From Ramlibacter albus (GTDB lineage Bacteria; Pseudomonadota; Gammaproteobacteria; Burkholderiales; Burkholderiaceae_C), in NCBI RefSeq assembly GCF_014297445.1, contig NZ_JACORU010000006.1, forward strand, positions 248,001 to 312,000: a stretch of 64,000 bases of DNA, given 5' to 3'. Positions 17,708-25,776 of this stretch are shown piece after piece. The position numbers and the translations under genes are program-made. The notes under the pieces are model-generated. The model did not search any database and was not told the origin of the DNA. It saw nothing but the letters and a program-made list of their open reading frames with translations. Every line of letters starts with the position of its first letter. Position 1 is the stretch's first letter.

Positions 17708-18604
17708 TTACCCGTGACGAGCCAGCACGCGCAGCACGCCGGTGGCCACGACGTCGCCGACACGCACAATCGATTCGCTGGTGAGGCCTGCCACGTGCGG
17801 CGTGAGCAGCAGGTTGGGCACGCCGTCGAAGTGCGGCGCGGCCCGCAGCGGCTCCTGCGCGAACACGTCGAGGGCCGCACCGCCGAGGGCACCGCTGCGC
17901 AATGCAGTGGCAAGCGCAACTTCGTCGACGATGCCGCCGCGGGAGGTATTGATGAGGACGGCGCCGCGTTTCATGCGCCCGATGCGCGAGGCGTCGAAGA
18001 GGTTCCGCGTGGACTCGGTGAGCGGCACGTGCACGCTCACCACGTCGGAGTTCGCGAGCAGGTTGTCCAGCGGCACGGAGCCGGCGATCGCCGGGTCGTG
18101 CGCGAGCAAGGTCATGCCGAGTGCGTCGGCCAGCTCGCCGGTGAGGCGGCCGATCGCGCCGTAGCCGACGAGGCCGAGGACCTTGCCGGAAATTTCACGG
18201 CCGTTCGAGAGCGGGTCGCGCGGCCACTGCCCCGACGCCACGGCTGCCGTCGACGAGTAGGCGCCGCGCAGCAGCAGCATCGCGGCGGCAATCACGTATT
18301 CCGCGACGCTGCGGGCGTTCGCGCCGGTCGCGGGGATCACTTCGATGCCGCGAGCGCCGCAGCCTTCGACGTCGATGTTGTCCAGCCCCACGCCGAGCCG
18401 GCCGACCGCCTTGCAGTTGCCAAGCGCGCCCAGCAGCTCGCCGCGCACCTGCGTGCGGTTGCGCACCACGAGCGCCTTCGCTTGCGGCGCCAGCGCAAGG
18501 ACGCGCGCCGGGTCGTCGACCAGCTTCGGGTCGTACGTGACTTCATGCGCCTCGCGCAGCCGCGCGAGCCCCCCTTCGTCCATGAACTCGGTGACGACGA
18601 TCAA
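17708..18604 (-). CDS. D-isomer-specific 2-hydroxyacid dehydrogenase family protein (SerA-like)
   Basis: A 298-residue NAD(P)-dependent oxidoreductase. The nucleotide-binding motif is GLVGYGAIGRL, the catalytic Arg region is around VRNRTQVRGELL and LINTSRGG, and the catalytic His is in LLLTPHVAGLTSES. It lacks the extra ACT domain of full-length SerA. The start is taken as the TTG at 18604 because GGAGG stands 8 bases upstream and the TTGA overlap with the LysR stop is typical of coupling; ATG at 18583 is the alternative. Its position after fumarase-like genes suggests that it oxidises or reduces a 2-hydroxyacid from that pathway; the substrate is unknown. Confidence 0.88.
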   Translation of the reverse strand: MIVVTEFMDEGGLARLREAHEVTYDPKLVDDPARVLALAPQAKALVVRNRTQVRGELLGALGNCKAVGRLGVGLDNIDVEGCGARGIEVIPATGANARSVAEYVIAAAMLLLRGAYSSTAAVASGQWPRDPLSNGREISGKVLGLVGYGAIGRLTGELADALGMTLLAHDPAIAGSVPLDNLLANSDVVSVHVPLTESTRNLFDASRIGRMKRGAVLINTSRGGIVDEVALATALRSGALGGAALDVFAQEPLRAAPHFDGVPNLLLTPHVAGLTSESIVRVGDVVATGVLRVLARHG

Positions 18605-19485
18605 GCGCGAACCTCCGTTTTCTGGCCGACGGCCTTGAGCGCATCGAGCAGCAGGTCGGCGAGGTGCCCGCGCGGCGTGTCGCGCGGCACCAGGATGCCC
18701 AGGCGCCGCGACAGCGGCGGCTTGCCGAAGGGCAGCGTGCGGATCGTGCGCGGGAACTGGTTCTTCACTTCGCGTGCCGGCACGATCGACGTGCCCAGGC
18801 CGTTGGCCACCATCGCGATCACGCCTTCGAGGTTGTCGATCTCCATCACGGAGCGCACGTCGATCTTGCGGCGCGTGATCTCCCGGTCGATCATCTGGCC
18901 GACACGCGCGCCGCGGTTGAAGCGCACGTAGGGCGTGTTCTCCAGCACCGCCTTGTCGGTGGTGCCGGTGGTGCCGCGATGCGTGATCACCACCAGGGGT
19001 TCGTCCATGAACGGCTTGAACTCGAGTTCCGGGCGCACCGATTCCGGCTCCGTGACGACCGCGACGTCGATCTGCCGGTGGTAGACGGCCTTCTCCAGCT
19101 CGTGCGTCAAGCCCGTGGTGACATGGAAGTCGATGCCGCGCCGCTGCTGCTGGATGCGCTTGAGCGCCAGCGGCAGCACGCCCGACACGCACGTGTGCAC
19201 GGTACCCAGCTTGAGCAGGCCACCGCCGGCGTCGCGCTTGAGCCCTTCGCTCATGCTCTCCCAATGCGCGATCAGGTCGCGCGCGCGGTGCGTGAGCGCG
19301 AGGCCGCTGTCGGTGAGGATCGGCGGCCGGCGTGTGCGGTCGAAGATCGTCGTGCCCAGCTCGTCCTCCAGCGCCCGCATCTGCATGCTCACCGCCGACA
19401 CCGACAGCCCGATGGCGGTGCCCGCCTCCGCGAAGCTGCCGCGGTCGGCAATGGCCACCAGCGTGTAAAGCGTCTTGACGTCCAC
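18601..19485 (-). CDS. LysR-family transcriptional regulator within the dicarboxylate operon
   Basis: A 294-residue LysR protein. The winged helix-turn-helix is at the N-terminus (TLYTLVAIADRGSFAEAGTA followed by SVSAVSMQMRALEDELG), and the C-terminal two thirds is the effector-binding domain (for example TVHTCVSGVLPLALKRIQ and MVANGLGTSIVPAREV). The start is a GTG at 19485, six bases after the fumarase beta stop codon. It is unusual in being encoded inside and in the same direction as the operon it presumably controls, rather than divergently. The likely ligand is an intermediate of the pathway (inference). Confidence 0.9.
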   Translation of the reverse strand: MDVKTLYTLVAIADRGSFAEAGTAIGLSVSAVSMQMRALEDELGTTIFDRTRRPPILTDSGLALTHRARDLIAHWESMSEGLKRDAGGGLLKLGTVHTCVSGVLPLALKRIQQQRRGIDFHVTTGLTHELEKAVYHRQIDVAVVTEPESVRPELEFKPFMDEPLVVITHRGTTGTTDKAVLENTPYVRFNRGARVGQMIDREITRRKIDVRSVMEIDNLEGVIAMVANGLGTSIVPAREVKNQFPRTIRTLPFGKPPLSRRLGILVPRDTPRGHLADLLLDALKAVGQKTEVRA

Positions 19486-19490
19486 TGCGC

Positions 19491-20180
19491 CTACATGACC
19501 TCGTTGTTGCGGTCGGTCGTCTCGCCGTAGCGCTGCAGCGCCGGCGTCTTCAGGCCGGCATAGAGCTTCTCGATGCCGGCGTTGATCGCCTCGTTGTGCT
19601 GCGCGAAGAGCGAATGGCCCGCGACGTCGCTCTCGACGATGAAGGGCCCGAAGTTCTCCACCTCGAAGACCCACATGGCCTGCGCGATGCCCAGCTCCTC
19701 GAGCCAGAACACGTCGCGCACCTTGCGGATGCCGCGACCCAGCAAGGCGCCCGTGCCGTAGCCCACCGTGGTGAGGTACACCGCGCCGCGTGGCGCGAGC
19801 ACGTTCTTGTAATCGTCCGCCGGCATGCCGCCCTTGCCGATGATCAGGCGCGCGCCCGACTGGTCGATCCAGCGCGGCAACGACTTCGCGAAGCGGAAGC
19901 TGGCGGTGGCCGTCACCGCGCCGACGTTGTAGCCGCCCTTCCCGTCTTCGGCTGCGGCGGGCGAGCAATGGAAGTTGGCGTTGGAGAGCGCCGCGAGGTC
20001 CGGCACCGGCAGCGGCGCGCCCTCCTCCAGCACCTTGCGATAGACGCTCTCGCGCGCCGTATACACCACGCCGTTCAGGTACACCGCCGCACCGATCTCC
20101 AACTGCGCGATGTCCTCGGGTTTCGCGGGAAGGTCCAGGTGGAAGACCTTCATGCCGTCTTCGTCTACGCGTTGTTCCAT
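19491..20180 (-). CDS. Class I fumarase/tartrate dehydratase-like hydratase, beta subunit
   Basis: A 229-residue protein matching the C-terminal domain of class I (iron-sulphur) fumarases and TtdB. Visible segments are KPEDIAQLEIGAAVYLNG, LIIGKGGMPADDYKN, VGYGTGALLGRGIRKVRDVF and WVFEVENFGPFIV, which surround the swivelling-domain active site. It pairs with the alpha subunit to hydrate or dehydrate a C4-C5 unsaturated dicarboxylate (fumarate, mesaconate) or a hydroxyacid such as tartrate. The ATG at 20180 lies inside the end of the alpha-subunit gene (16-base overlap), as expected for subunits made in fixed ratio. Confidence 0.9.
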   Translation of the reverse strand: MEQRVDEDGMKVFHLDLPAKPEDIAQLEIGAAVYLNGVVYTARESVYRKVLEEGAPLPVPDLAALSNANFHCSPAAAEDGKGGYNVGAVTATASFRFAKSLPRWIDQSGARLIIGKGGMPADDYKNVLAPRGAVYLTTVGYGTGALLGRGIRKVRDVFWLEELGIAQAMWVFEVENFGPFIVESDVAGHSLFAQHNEAINAGIEKLYAGLKTPALQRYGETTDRNNEVM

Positions 20181-21112
20181 TCGACCGTCTCCCTGCGCAT
20201 GTAGGGCGTGAACCATTGCGGGTCCGTGCGGTACTCGATCTCGCCGCCGGGGTGGATGCGCGCCGTGGCCCGGCGCGACGAGAGGCAGAAGCAGTGCAGG
20301 CTGATCGGCATGCCGCCGGTGTGCGTGTAACCCACCTCGATGTGGCAGTCCACCACCATCGAGCTGCCGACGAAACCCATCGCGCTCATGCCGATGGAAT
20401 TACCCAGGTCCTTGAGCTCCATCTCGAGGGCCGCGATCTTCGGGTCGGGGTTGCGGTTGCCGACGGTGCGCAGGCAGGCAGCCTGCTTGCCGAGGTTCAT
20501 GCACGTGTCCTTGGAGCCGCCCAGGCCGATGCCCACGATGGCCGGCTGGCACGCAAGGCCGCGCTTGCCGAACTGGATCAGCGTGTCCAGCACGAAGCGC
20601 TTGATGCCGTCGATGCCGTCGCCGGGGAACAGCATGCGGTAGTCGGTGCCGAAGAGGCCGCCCTTGTGCACGGTGGTGATGTCGATCCAGTCGGCGTCCG
20701 GCTCGAAGGTCCATTCGACCTCGGGCGCGTTGATGCCGACGTTGTTGTTGTGGTCGGTGCGCCAGAGCGGGTGCACGCGGTTCGGCCGCAGCGGGATCGC
20801 CGTGGTGGCATCGGCGGTGGCCTTGCGCAGCACGCGCTCGATGGCGGTGAAGCCGTTCTCGATGGAAGCCTCGTTGCCGACCTTCACGTAGTAGCGCGGC
20901 ACGCCGGTGTCGGCGCACATCGGGCGGCGGTCCTCGGTGGCGGCGTCCCAGTTGTCCTGCATGGCCTTGATCACGAAGCGCGCGAGCTTGCCGGTCTCCT
21001 TCTTCTGCGCTTCCAGGATGCCGAGCTTGTAGTCCTCGGGGATGTCGATGGCCGCGCGCTTCATGATCTCGAAGGCGGCCTCCTCGACCTTGCGGATGGG
21101 GATGCGGTTCAC
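20165..21112 (-). CDS. Class I fumarase/tartrate dehydratase-like hydratase, alpha subunit
   Basis: A 315-residue protein matching the [4Fe-4S] domain of class I fumarases. Candidate cluster cysteines are in RRPMCADTGVPRYYVK, GLGGSKDTCMNLGKQAAC and ISLHCFCLSSRRA; conserved NRVHPLWRTDHNNNVG and FPGDGIDGIKR segments are also present. In E. coli FumA the two parts are fused; here they are separate genes as in TtdAB. The enzyme would be oxygen-sensitive. The fumarase-like pair follows the flavoprotein by 4 bases, so the product of the dehydrogenase is probably its substrate. Confidence 0.9.
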   Translation of the reverse strand: MNRIPIRKVEEAAFEIMKRAAIDIPEDYKLGILEAQKKETGKLARFVIKAMQDNWDAATEDRRPMCADTGVPRYYVKVGNEASIENGFTAIERVLRKATADATTAIPLRPNRVHPLWRTDHNNNVGINAPEVEWTFEPDADWIDITTVHKGGLFGTDYRMLFPGDGIDGIKRFVLDTLIQFGKRGLACQPAIVGIGLGGSKDTCMNLGKQAACLRTVGNRNPDPKIAALEMELKDLGNSIGMSAMGFVGSSMVVDCHIEVGYTHTGGMPISLHCFCLSSRRATARIHPGGEIEYRTDPQWFTPYMRRETVEWNNA

Positions 21113-21116
21113 GGCA

Positions 21117-22835
21117 CTATTCCTTCAGCAGCGTCTCGCCGGGTTTCACGATGTCGAATTTCACGGGCACCATTTCGAGCGTCACTTCTTCGCCGGCGGC
21201 GGCCACGCGCGTGTAGCAGCTCGAATGCAGGTCGCCTGTCTCGGGGAAGTCCTCGCGGAAGTGCGCGCCGCGGCTGTCCTCGCGCGCGATGGCGGAGACG
21301 GTGATGACGCGCGAGACATCGACCAGGCTTTCCATGTTCAGCCAGTCGTGCCAGGTGAGGTTGAAGCGGCGGTCGCCGTCCGGCACGCCTTGCGCCATGA
21401 GTGCGACGCGATGCGCGGCGATGTCGTCCAGCGCGCTGGTCATGTCGGCCTGGTTGCGCAGCACGCCGACCTTGTCCCACATCGTCTGCGAGAGCGCGTC
21501 GCGCAGCTCGTGGATGCGCGCGGCCGGTCGCGAGAAGGGATACTCGGCCCGCTCGATGCCGCGGTCGATGACGCGCGTGTCGGGGTCGCGCCAGCGGCCC
21601 TCGCGCGCCACGAACGCAGCCATCGAGTCGCCGGCTATTCCGCCGAAGACGGTGGAATTCGCAACCCCGTTGCCGCCGAGCCGGTTGGCGCCGTGCACGC
21701 CGCCGCAGTCCTCCCCGGCGGCGTAGAGGCCGGGCGATGCGGTCGACGCATCCACTTCGAACTCGACACCGCCCATCAGGTAGTGCGCCGTCGGCACGAT
21801 CTCCACGCGGCCGCCCGCGAGGTCGAAGCCGCAGTCCTTGCAGCGGTTCACCATGCCGGGGAATTGCTTGGCCACCTTCTCGGGGCCGAGGTGCTTCATC
21901 TCGATGTAGATGCCGCCCATGGGCCCGGTGCGGCCCGCACGCATCTCGGCGTAGATGCCCCGGCTGACCACGTCACGTGTCGCGCGTTCGCCCTTCGGGT
22001 CGTAATTCGCCATGAAGCGCTCGCCCGCGCCGTTGAGCAGGTAGCCGCCCGCGCCGCGCAGGCCTTCTTCCAGCACGGTGCCGGTCATGCGCGTGTCGGG
22101 GCCGCCGAGCAACCCCGTCGGATGGAACTGCACCATCTCCATGTCGCGCAGCTTCAGGCCGTAGCGCAGCGCCATCGCGAGGCCGTCGCAGGTCTTGTCG
22201 CCGGAGGGCGTGTGGTAGCGGTACATCGTCGGGCCGCCGCCGGTGCCCAGCAGCACGGCCTTGGCCTGCACGAATCGGTAGATGCCGGTGCGCATGTCGA
22301 TGAACAGCACGCCGGCGATGCCGGAGCCATCCGCCGCGGGGATCAGCTCGATCGCGCGATGCTCCTCCATCTCCTCGGCATCGACCGCGCGCACCTGCTC
22401 CATCAGCCGGTTGATGATCTCGATGCCGGTGAGGTCCGCCTTGTGCACCGTGCGGTCGAAGGTCTGGCCGGCGAAGGCCTTGCCGTGCAGCGTGCCGTCG
22501 GGGTTGCGGTCGAAGAAGCAGCCGACCTCGTTCTCCAGCTCCTGGATGCGCTCGATGGCGCCTTCGACGAGCCGCCACGCGAGGTCCTGCCGCGGCAGCC
22601 ACTTGCCGCCCTCGATGGTGTCCATGAAGTGGCGCTCCACCGAGTCGCCCTTGTGCAGCGCCACGTTGTAGCCGCCCTGGACCATGCGGGTGCAGCCGCA
22701 CTTGCCGAGGAGCCCCTTGACCGCGACTGTCACTTTCAACGCCGGGTTCGCCTTCTTCGCGTGCAGCGCGGCGAAGAGCCCGGCGCCGCCGGTGCCGAGG
22801 ATCAGGATGTCCGTCTTGTGTTGTTCGATCCGCAT
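21117..22835 (-). CDS. Succinate dehydrogenase/fumarate reductase-like flavoprotein subunit
   Basis: A 572-residue flavoprotein. The FAD dinucleotide motif is ILGTGGAGLFAALHAKK; substrate-site residues are preserved in MVQFHPTGLLGG, LEEGLRGAGGYLLN, PTAHYLMGGV and HGANRLGGNGV. A striking difference is that the segment normally reading SHTxxxQGG, whose His carries covalent FAD in SdhA/FrdA, reads GCTRMVQGGYN here, placing Cys at that position. This suggests non-covalent FAD or unusual linkage (inference), and thus altered redox potential. It is the catalytic subunit of the complex encoded by 21117-24237, with an unidentified succinate-like substrate. Confidence 0.9.
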   Translation of the reverse strand: MRIEQHKTDILILGTGGAGLFAALHAKKANPALKVTVAVKGLLGKCGCTRMVQGGYNVALHKGDSVERHFMDTIEGGKWLPRQDLAWRLVEGAIERIQELENEVGCFFDRNPDGTLHGKAFAGQTFDRTVHKADLTGIEIINRLMEQVRAVDAEEMEEHRAIELIPAADGSGIAGVLFIDMRTGIYRFVQAKAVLLGTGGGPTMYRYHTPSGDKTCDGLAMALRYGLKLRDMEMVQFHPTGLLGGPDTRMTGTVLEEGLRGAGGYLLNGAGERFMANYDPKGERATRDVVSRGIYAEMRAGRTGPMGGIYIEMKHLGPEKVAKQFPGMVNRCKDCGFDLAGGRVEIVPTAHYLMGGVEFEVDASTASPGLYAAGEDCGGVHGANRLGGNGVANSTVFGGIAGDSMAAFVAREGRWRDPDTRVIDRGIERAEYPFSRPAARIHELRDALSQTMWDKVGVLRNQADMTSALDDIAAHRVALMAQGVPDGDRRFNLTWHDWLNMESLVDVSRVITVSAIAREDSRGAHFREDFPETGDLHSSCYTRVAAAGEEVTLEMVPVKFDIVKPGETLLKE

Positions 22836-22836
22836 G

Positions 22837-23175
22837 TCACACCACCCTGAGTGCGAAGAGCACGGCGATGCCGAGCGACAGCGCGCCGCCCCACGTCACC
22901 CACGACAGCCGGGCGCCACCCCAGGGCAGCAGTTCCAGCGCGAGCAGGCGCAGGCCGAAGAACATGTGCACCGACAGCAGCAGCACGAGACCCCATTCCC
23001 CGAACTTCACGGCGCCCATTTCGGAGAACTTGAGGAACGCGTCGAGGCGGCCCTGCTGGTCGAGGGCCATGCCGAGCACGTAGAAGTGGACCGGCAGGAA
23101 GAGGCCGAGCACGAGGCCCGACACGCGATGCGCGATCGAAGCCCAGAACCCGGCTTCCTTGTGCGAGGACCTCAT
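22837..23175 (-). CDS. Succinate dehydrogenase-like membrane anchor subunit, SdhC type
   Basis: A 112-residue membrane protein with three predicted helices. IAHRVSGLVLGLFLPVHFYVLG matches the SdhC signature (the HRxSG motif near the quinone site and a downstream His that may be a haem ligand), and VHMFFGLRLLALE in the second helix region matches the conserved His-Gly-Leu-Arg pattern. It anchors the flavoprotein and iron-sulphur subunits to the membrane and passes electrons to quinone. One base separates its stop from the flavoprotein start, and its ATG overlaps the preceding anchor gene stop (ATGA). Confidence 0.88.
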   Translation of the reverse strand: MRSSHKEAGFWASIAHRVSGLVLGLFLPVHFYVLGMALDQQGRLDAFLKFSEMGAVKFGEWGLVLLLSVHMFFGLRLLALELLPWGGARLSWVTWGGALSLGIAVLFALRVV

Positions 23176-23507
23176 GCGCCGAGCCCTCCGACGGCTGCTA
23201 CGGCGCGCAGGCCCATGAGGAGCAGCACCACGCCGAAGACCGCTGCCACCGCGCTTGCCGCGGCGCGCGACAGGCGCAGCCACTCGATGAGGATGTTGCG
23301 CAGGCCGATCGGGACGTGCACCGCGACGGCCAGCACGAACAACCCGTAGAAGAAGATCCAGCCCCAGTTGCCCTGCGTACGAGCGAGGATCCCCTGCGCC
23401 GTGAGGCCCGCGCGCACGGCGTAAAGGATGACGCCAAGGTGCACCAGCACCAGCGGCGCCATCACCATCGCGCTGAGCCGCTGAAGGATGAACAGGCGCT
23501 GCTCCAT
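23172..23507 (-). CDS. Succinate dehydrogenase-like membrane anchor subunit, second (SdhD-like)
   Basis: A 111-residue protein with three membrane helices. QRLSAMVMAPLVLVHLGVIL provides a candidate haem-ligating His in helix 1, and VAVHVPIGLRNILIEWLRL in helix 2 resembles the conserved HxxxGLRxxLxD/E segment of the anchor family. With the SdhC-like protein it forms a two-subunit quinone-reactive anchor. It overlaps the following anchor gene by 4 bases and starts one base after the iron-sulphur subunit stop, so all four dehydrogenase genes are tightly coupled. Confidence 0.85.
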   Translation of the reverse strand: MEQRLFILQRLSAMVMAPLVLVHLGVILYAVRAGLTAQGILARTQGNWGWIFFYGLFVLAVAVHVPIGLRNILIEWLRLSRAAASAVAAVFGVVLLLMGLRAVAAVGGLGA

Positions 23508-23508
23508 C

Positions 23509-24237
23509 TCAATCCCGCTTGAGGAACTGCAGCAGCGCGTTTCGCTTCAGCCCCGCGATGCTTCCCGTGGGGCTCAGGTCCACCGGGCAATGCGATGTGC
23601 AGTTGCCGTGCGTGTGGCACGAATTGCAGCCTCCGCCTGCGGTGGCTTGCTTCAGCACACCCTTGCGGTCTGCATGCCGCTCGTCGTTGTACAAGGTCCA
23701 CGCCCGGTTGAGCGCGGCAGGACCGAGGTAGTTTCTGTCCCAGCTCACCACATCGCAAGCCGCGTAGCACACCCCGCAATTGATGCACTCGATCGCCGCA
23801 TCGGCCATCTTGCGCTGCTTCGTCTGAGGCGAAATGAGCGCCGGCGGATCGGCCCGCGTCGCCGTGCCCGCAAACGTGTTGCCCGCCTTGCGCCACTTGT
23901 CGAAGAACTCCTTCATGTCCACCACGAGGTCCTTGATGCGCGGCATGTTGCGCAGCGGCTCGATGGTGAGCGTGCCGCCCTCCTCCACGCGGCTGACATG
24001 GGTACGGCAGGTCCAGCGCGGCTTGCCGTTGACCGTCATGGCGCAGGAGCCGCACACGCCGACGCGGCAGGCGAAGCGGTAGGAGAGCGTCGGCTCCAGC
24101 GTTCGCTGCACCTCCGTCACCACGTCCAGCACCGTCTGGTTGTCGCGCCAGGGGACGGCATAGGTGCTGAACTGCGGCGACTCGGTGCCGCGGGAGATGC
24201 GCACGGTCAGCGTGCGCGCGTCGGTCGTCGGGCTCAT
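23509..24237 (-). CDS. Succinate dehydrogenase/fumarate reductase-like iron-sulphur subunit
   Basis: A 242-residue protein with the three cluster sites of SdhB/FrdB: plant-ferredoxin type [2Fe-2S] in ACRVGVCGSCAMTVNG plus a fourth Cys in PRWTCRTH, [4Fe-4S] in ECINCGVCYAAC, and [3Fe-4S] in GGGCNSCHTHGNCTSHCP. It relays electrons from the flavoprotein to the membrane anchors. It is the first gene of a nine-gene minus-strand run. Gene order B-D-C-A differs from the usual housekeeping sdhCDAB order, another sign that this is a secondary complex. Confidence 0.92.
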   Translation of the reverse strand: MSPTTDARTLTVRISRGTESPQFSTYAVPWRDNQTVLDVVTEVQRTLEPTLSYRFACRVGVCGSCAMTVNGKPRWTCRTHVSRVEEGGTLTIEPLRNMPRIKDLVVDMKEFFDKWRKAGNTFAGTATRADPPALISPQTKQRKMADAAIECINCGVCYAACDVVSWDRNYLGPAALNRAWTLYNDERHADRKGVLKQATAGGGCNSCHTHGNCTSHCPVDLSPTGSIAGLKRNALLQFLKRD

Positions 24238-24287
24238 GGCCCGCCCAGTCTATGACTTCAGGGATCCTGAATCAATACTAATTTGCT
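24238..24287 (-). promoter_or_regulatory. Probable promoter/operator region of the dicarboxylate operon
   Basis: This 50-base gap between the MATE gene stop and the sdhB-like start is much more AT-rich than its surroundings (GCAAATTAGTATTGATTC on the minus strand). It contains the inverted repeat TTCAGG-GAT-CCTGAA at 24257-24271, centred 27 bases upstream of the ATG, a plausible regulator site. TAGTAT is a possible -10 hexamer on the minus strand. No convincing -35 was found. The binding protein could be the LysR regulator in the operon, but the site is not a textbook T-N11-A motif. Confidence 0.45.
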
Positions 24288-25661
24288 TTAGCTTTTTTGA
24301 ACCATGACCCGCCGCACGGCGAAGGCATTGGCGGCCGCGTAGACGGCGAACGCCGCGGCAATCGCGACAAACAGCCCTTGCACGCCCGCCTCCAGCACCG
24401 AAAGCGCGACCCATCCGGCCGCCGCCGCAAAGACCAGCCGCGCGAAATTCCCGCCCACGGCCGGCAGCACCCGGCCGTACCCCTGGCAGGCGAAGTACAG
24501 CCCGATGCCGAACCCGTAGAGCGCGTAGCACGGCCCGACGATGCGCAGGTAGGCCACGCCGATGCGCACCGTTTCCTCGTCGCGCGTGAAGAGGTGCATC
24601 CACGCGTGCGGGAAGAGCGCGAAGGCCAGCCCGACCGCGCCGCTGAACGCGGCCGCCATCGCCGCGCCCTTCCACGCCGCGGCACGCGAACGCTCGTGCT
24701 GCTTCGCCCCCAGGTTGGTGCCCACCAGCGCCACGATGCCGGTGCCGATGCCGAAAGCGAGCGGGATGACGATGTACTCCAGCCGTGCGCCCATGCCGTA
24801 GGCGATGGCGGCATCCCTGCCTGCACGCCCTGCGAGCGCCGTGAGCACCACGACGGTGAGGTTGTTCACCACGACGTTGAGCATGCCCGGCACGCCGGCC
24901 CGCAGGAATTCGGCGATGTACGCCCACCGGAAGGCCATCGACTCGCGCCGGATGCGCACGACGCCGCCCGGCGCCTGCAGCCGCCACAGCAGGTAGACCG
25001 CCCCCGCACCGAAGCTCGTGACCAGCCCCCAGCCCGGCCCGGCCACCCCGAGCGCCGGCACCGGCCCCCAGCCGAAGATCAGCACCGGCGATAGCGCCAC
25101 GTGCCCCACCACGCAAGCGAGGATGACGGCCGCCGGCGTCTTCATGTCCCCCGTGCCGCGCATCACGTTGCCGAGCAGGTTCATCGCCCAGATCGACACC
25201 GCGCCCGCGAAGATCACGTTCGAGTACGCCAGCGCCGCCTCCAGCACCGGCCCGCGCCCGCCCATGGCGCCGTAGATCCACCCGCCCAGCGGCAGCATCA
25301 CGGCCGCGGAGAGCGCGCCGAGCCCCAGCGCCAGCCACAGTGCATGCGCGGCCAGCGCGTCGGCCTTGTCCCGGTCGCCGGCGCCCAATGAGCGGGCGAC
25401 GGCCGACGACACCGCCTGCCCCATCCCGCTGGCGGCGCCGTGCTGCATCAGCATCACCCACGGGAACACGAGCGAGATGCCGGCCAGCGCGTCGAGTCCG
25501 AGCCGGCCGACGAACAGGCCGTCGAACGTGATCAGCCCGACGAAAGCCAGCAGGTTGAGGATGTTGGGGACCGCCAGGCGCAGCAGCGTGGGCGTGACGG
25601 GCGCCTGCAGCAGCATGCGCGTGCGGGGTGCGAGGGTCGCTGAGGCGGAAGCCGGGTCCAT
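24288..25661 (-). CDS. MATE-family efflux transporter
   Basis: A 457-residue protein with twelve predicted membrane helices in two homologous halves. LRLAVPNILNLLAFVGLITFD and GLDALAGISLVFPW in the first half and GTGIVALVGTNLGAKQHERS in the second are typical of MATE (NorM/DinF-like) antiporters, which export drugs or metabolites with sodium or protons. The ATG at 25661 is preferred over a GTG at 25667 because GGAG is correctly spaced only for the ATG. It is divergent from the DUF2126 gene, sharing a 115-base intergenic region, and lies upstream of the dicarboxylate operon on the same strand. Confidence 0.9.
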   Translation of the reverse strand: MDPASASATLAPRTRMLLQAPVTPTLLRLAVPNILNLLAFVGLITFDGLFVGRLGLDALAGISLVFPWVMLMQHGAASGMGQAVSSAVARSLGAGDRDKADALAAHALWLALGLGALSAAVMLPLGGWIYGAMGGRGPVLEAALAYSNVIFAGAVSIWAMNLLGNVMRGTGDMKTPAAVILACVVGHVALSPVLIFGWGPVPALGVAGPGWGLVTSFGAGAVYLLWRLQAPGGVVRIRRESMAFRWAYIAEFLRAGVPGMLNVVVNNLTVVVLTALAGRAGRDAAIAYGMGARLEYIVIPLAFGIGTGIVALVGTNLGAKQHERSRAAAWKGAAMAAAFSGAVGLAFALFPHAWMHLFTRDEETVRIGVAYLRIVGPCYALYGFGIGLYFACQGYGRVLPAVGGNFARLVFAAAAGWVALSVLEAGVQGLFVAIAAAFAVYAAANAFAVRRVMVQKS

Positions 25662-25776
25662 GGGCACTCCATTTCCGCGGACGGAAGGGTGCAGTGCTTG
25701 GGACGGGCTGTCCTTGGGTAACCGGGTGACCGCTAAACGAACCCGGCACAGGCATTCTAGTTGCTAGTATCGAGCC

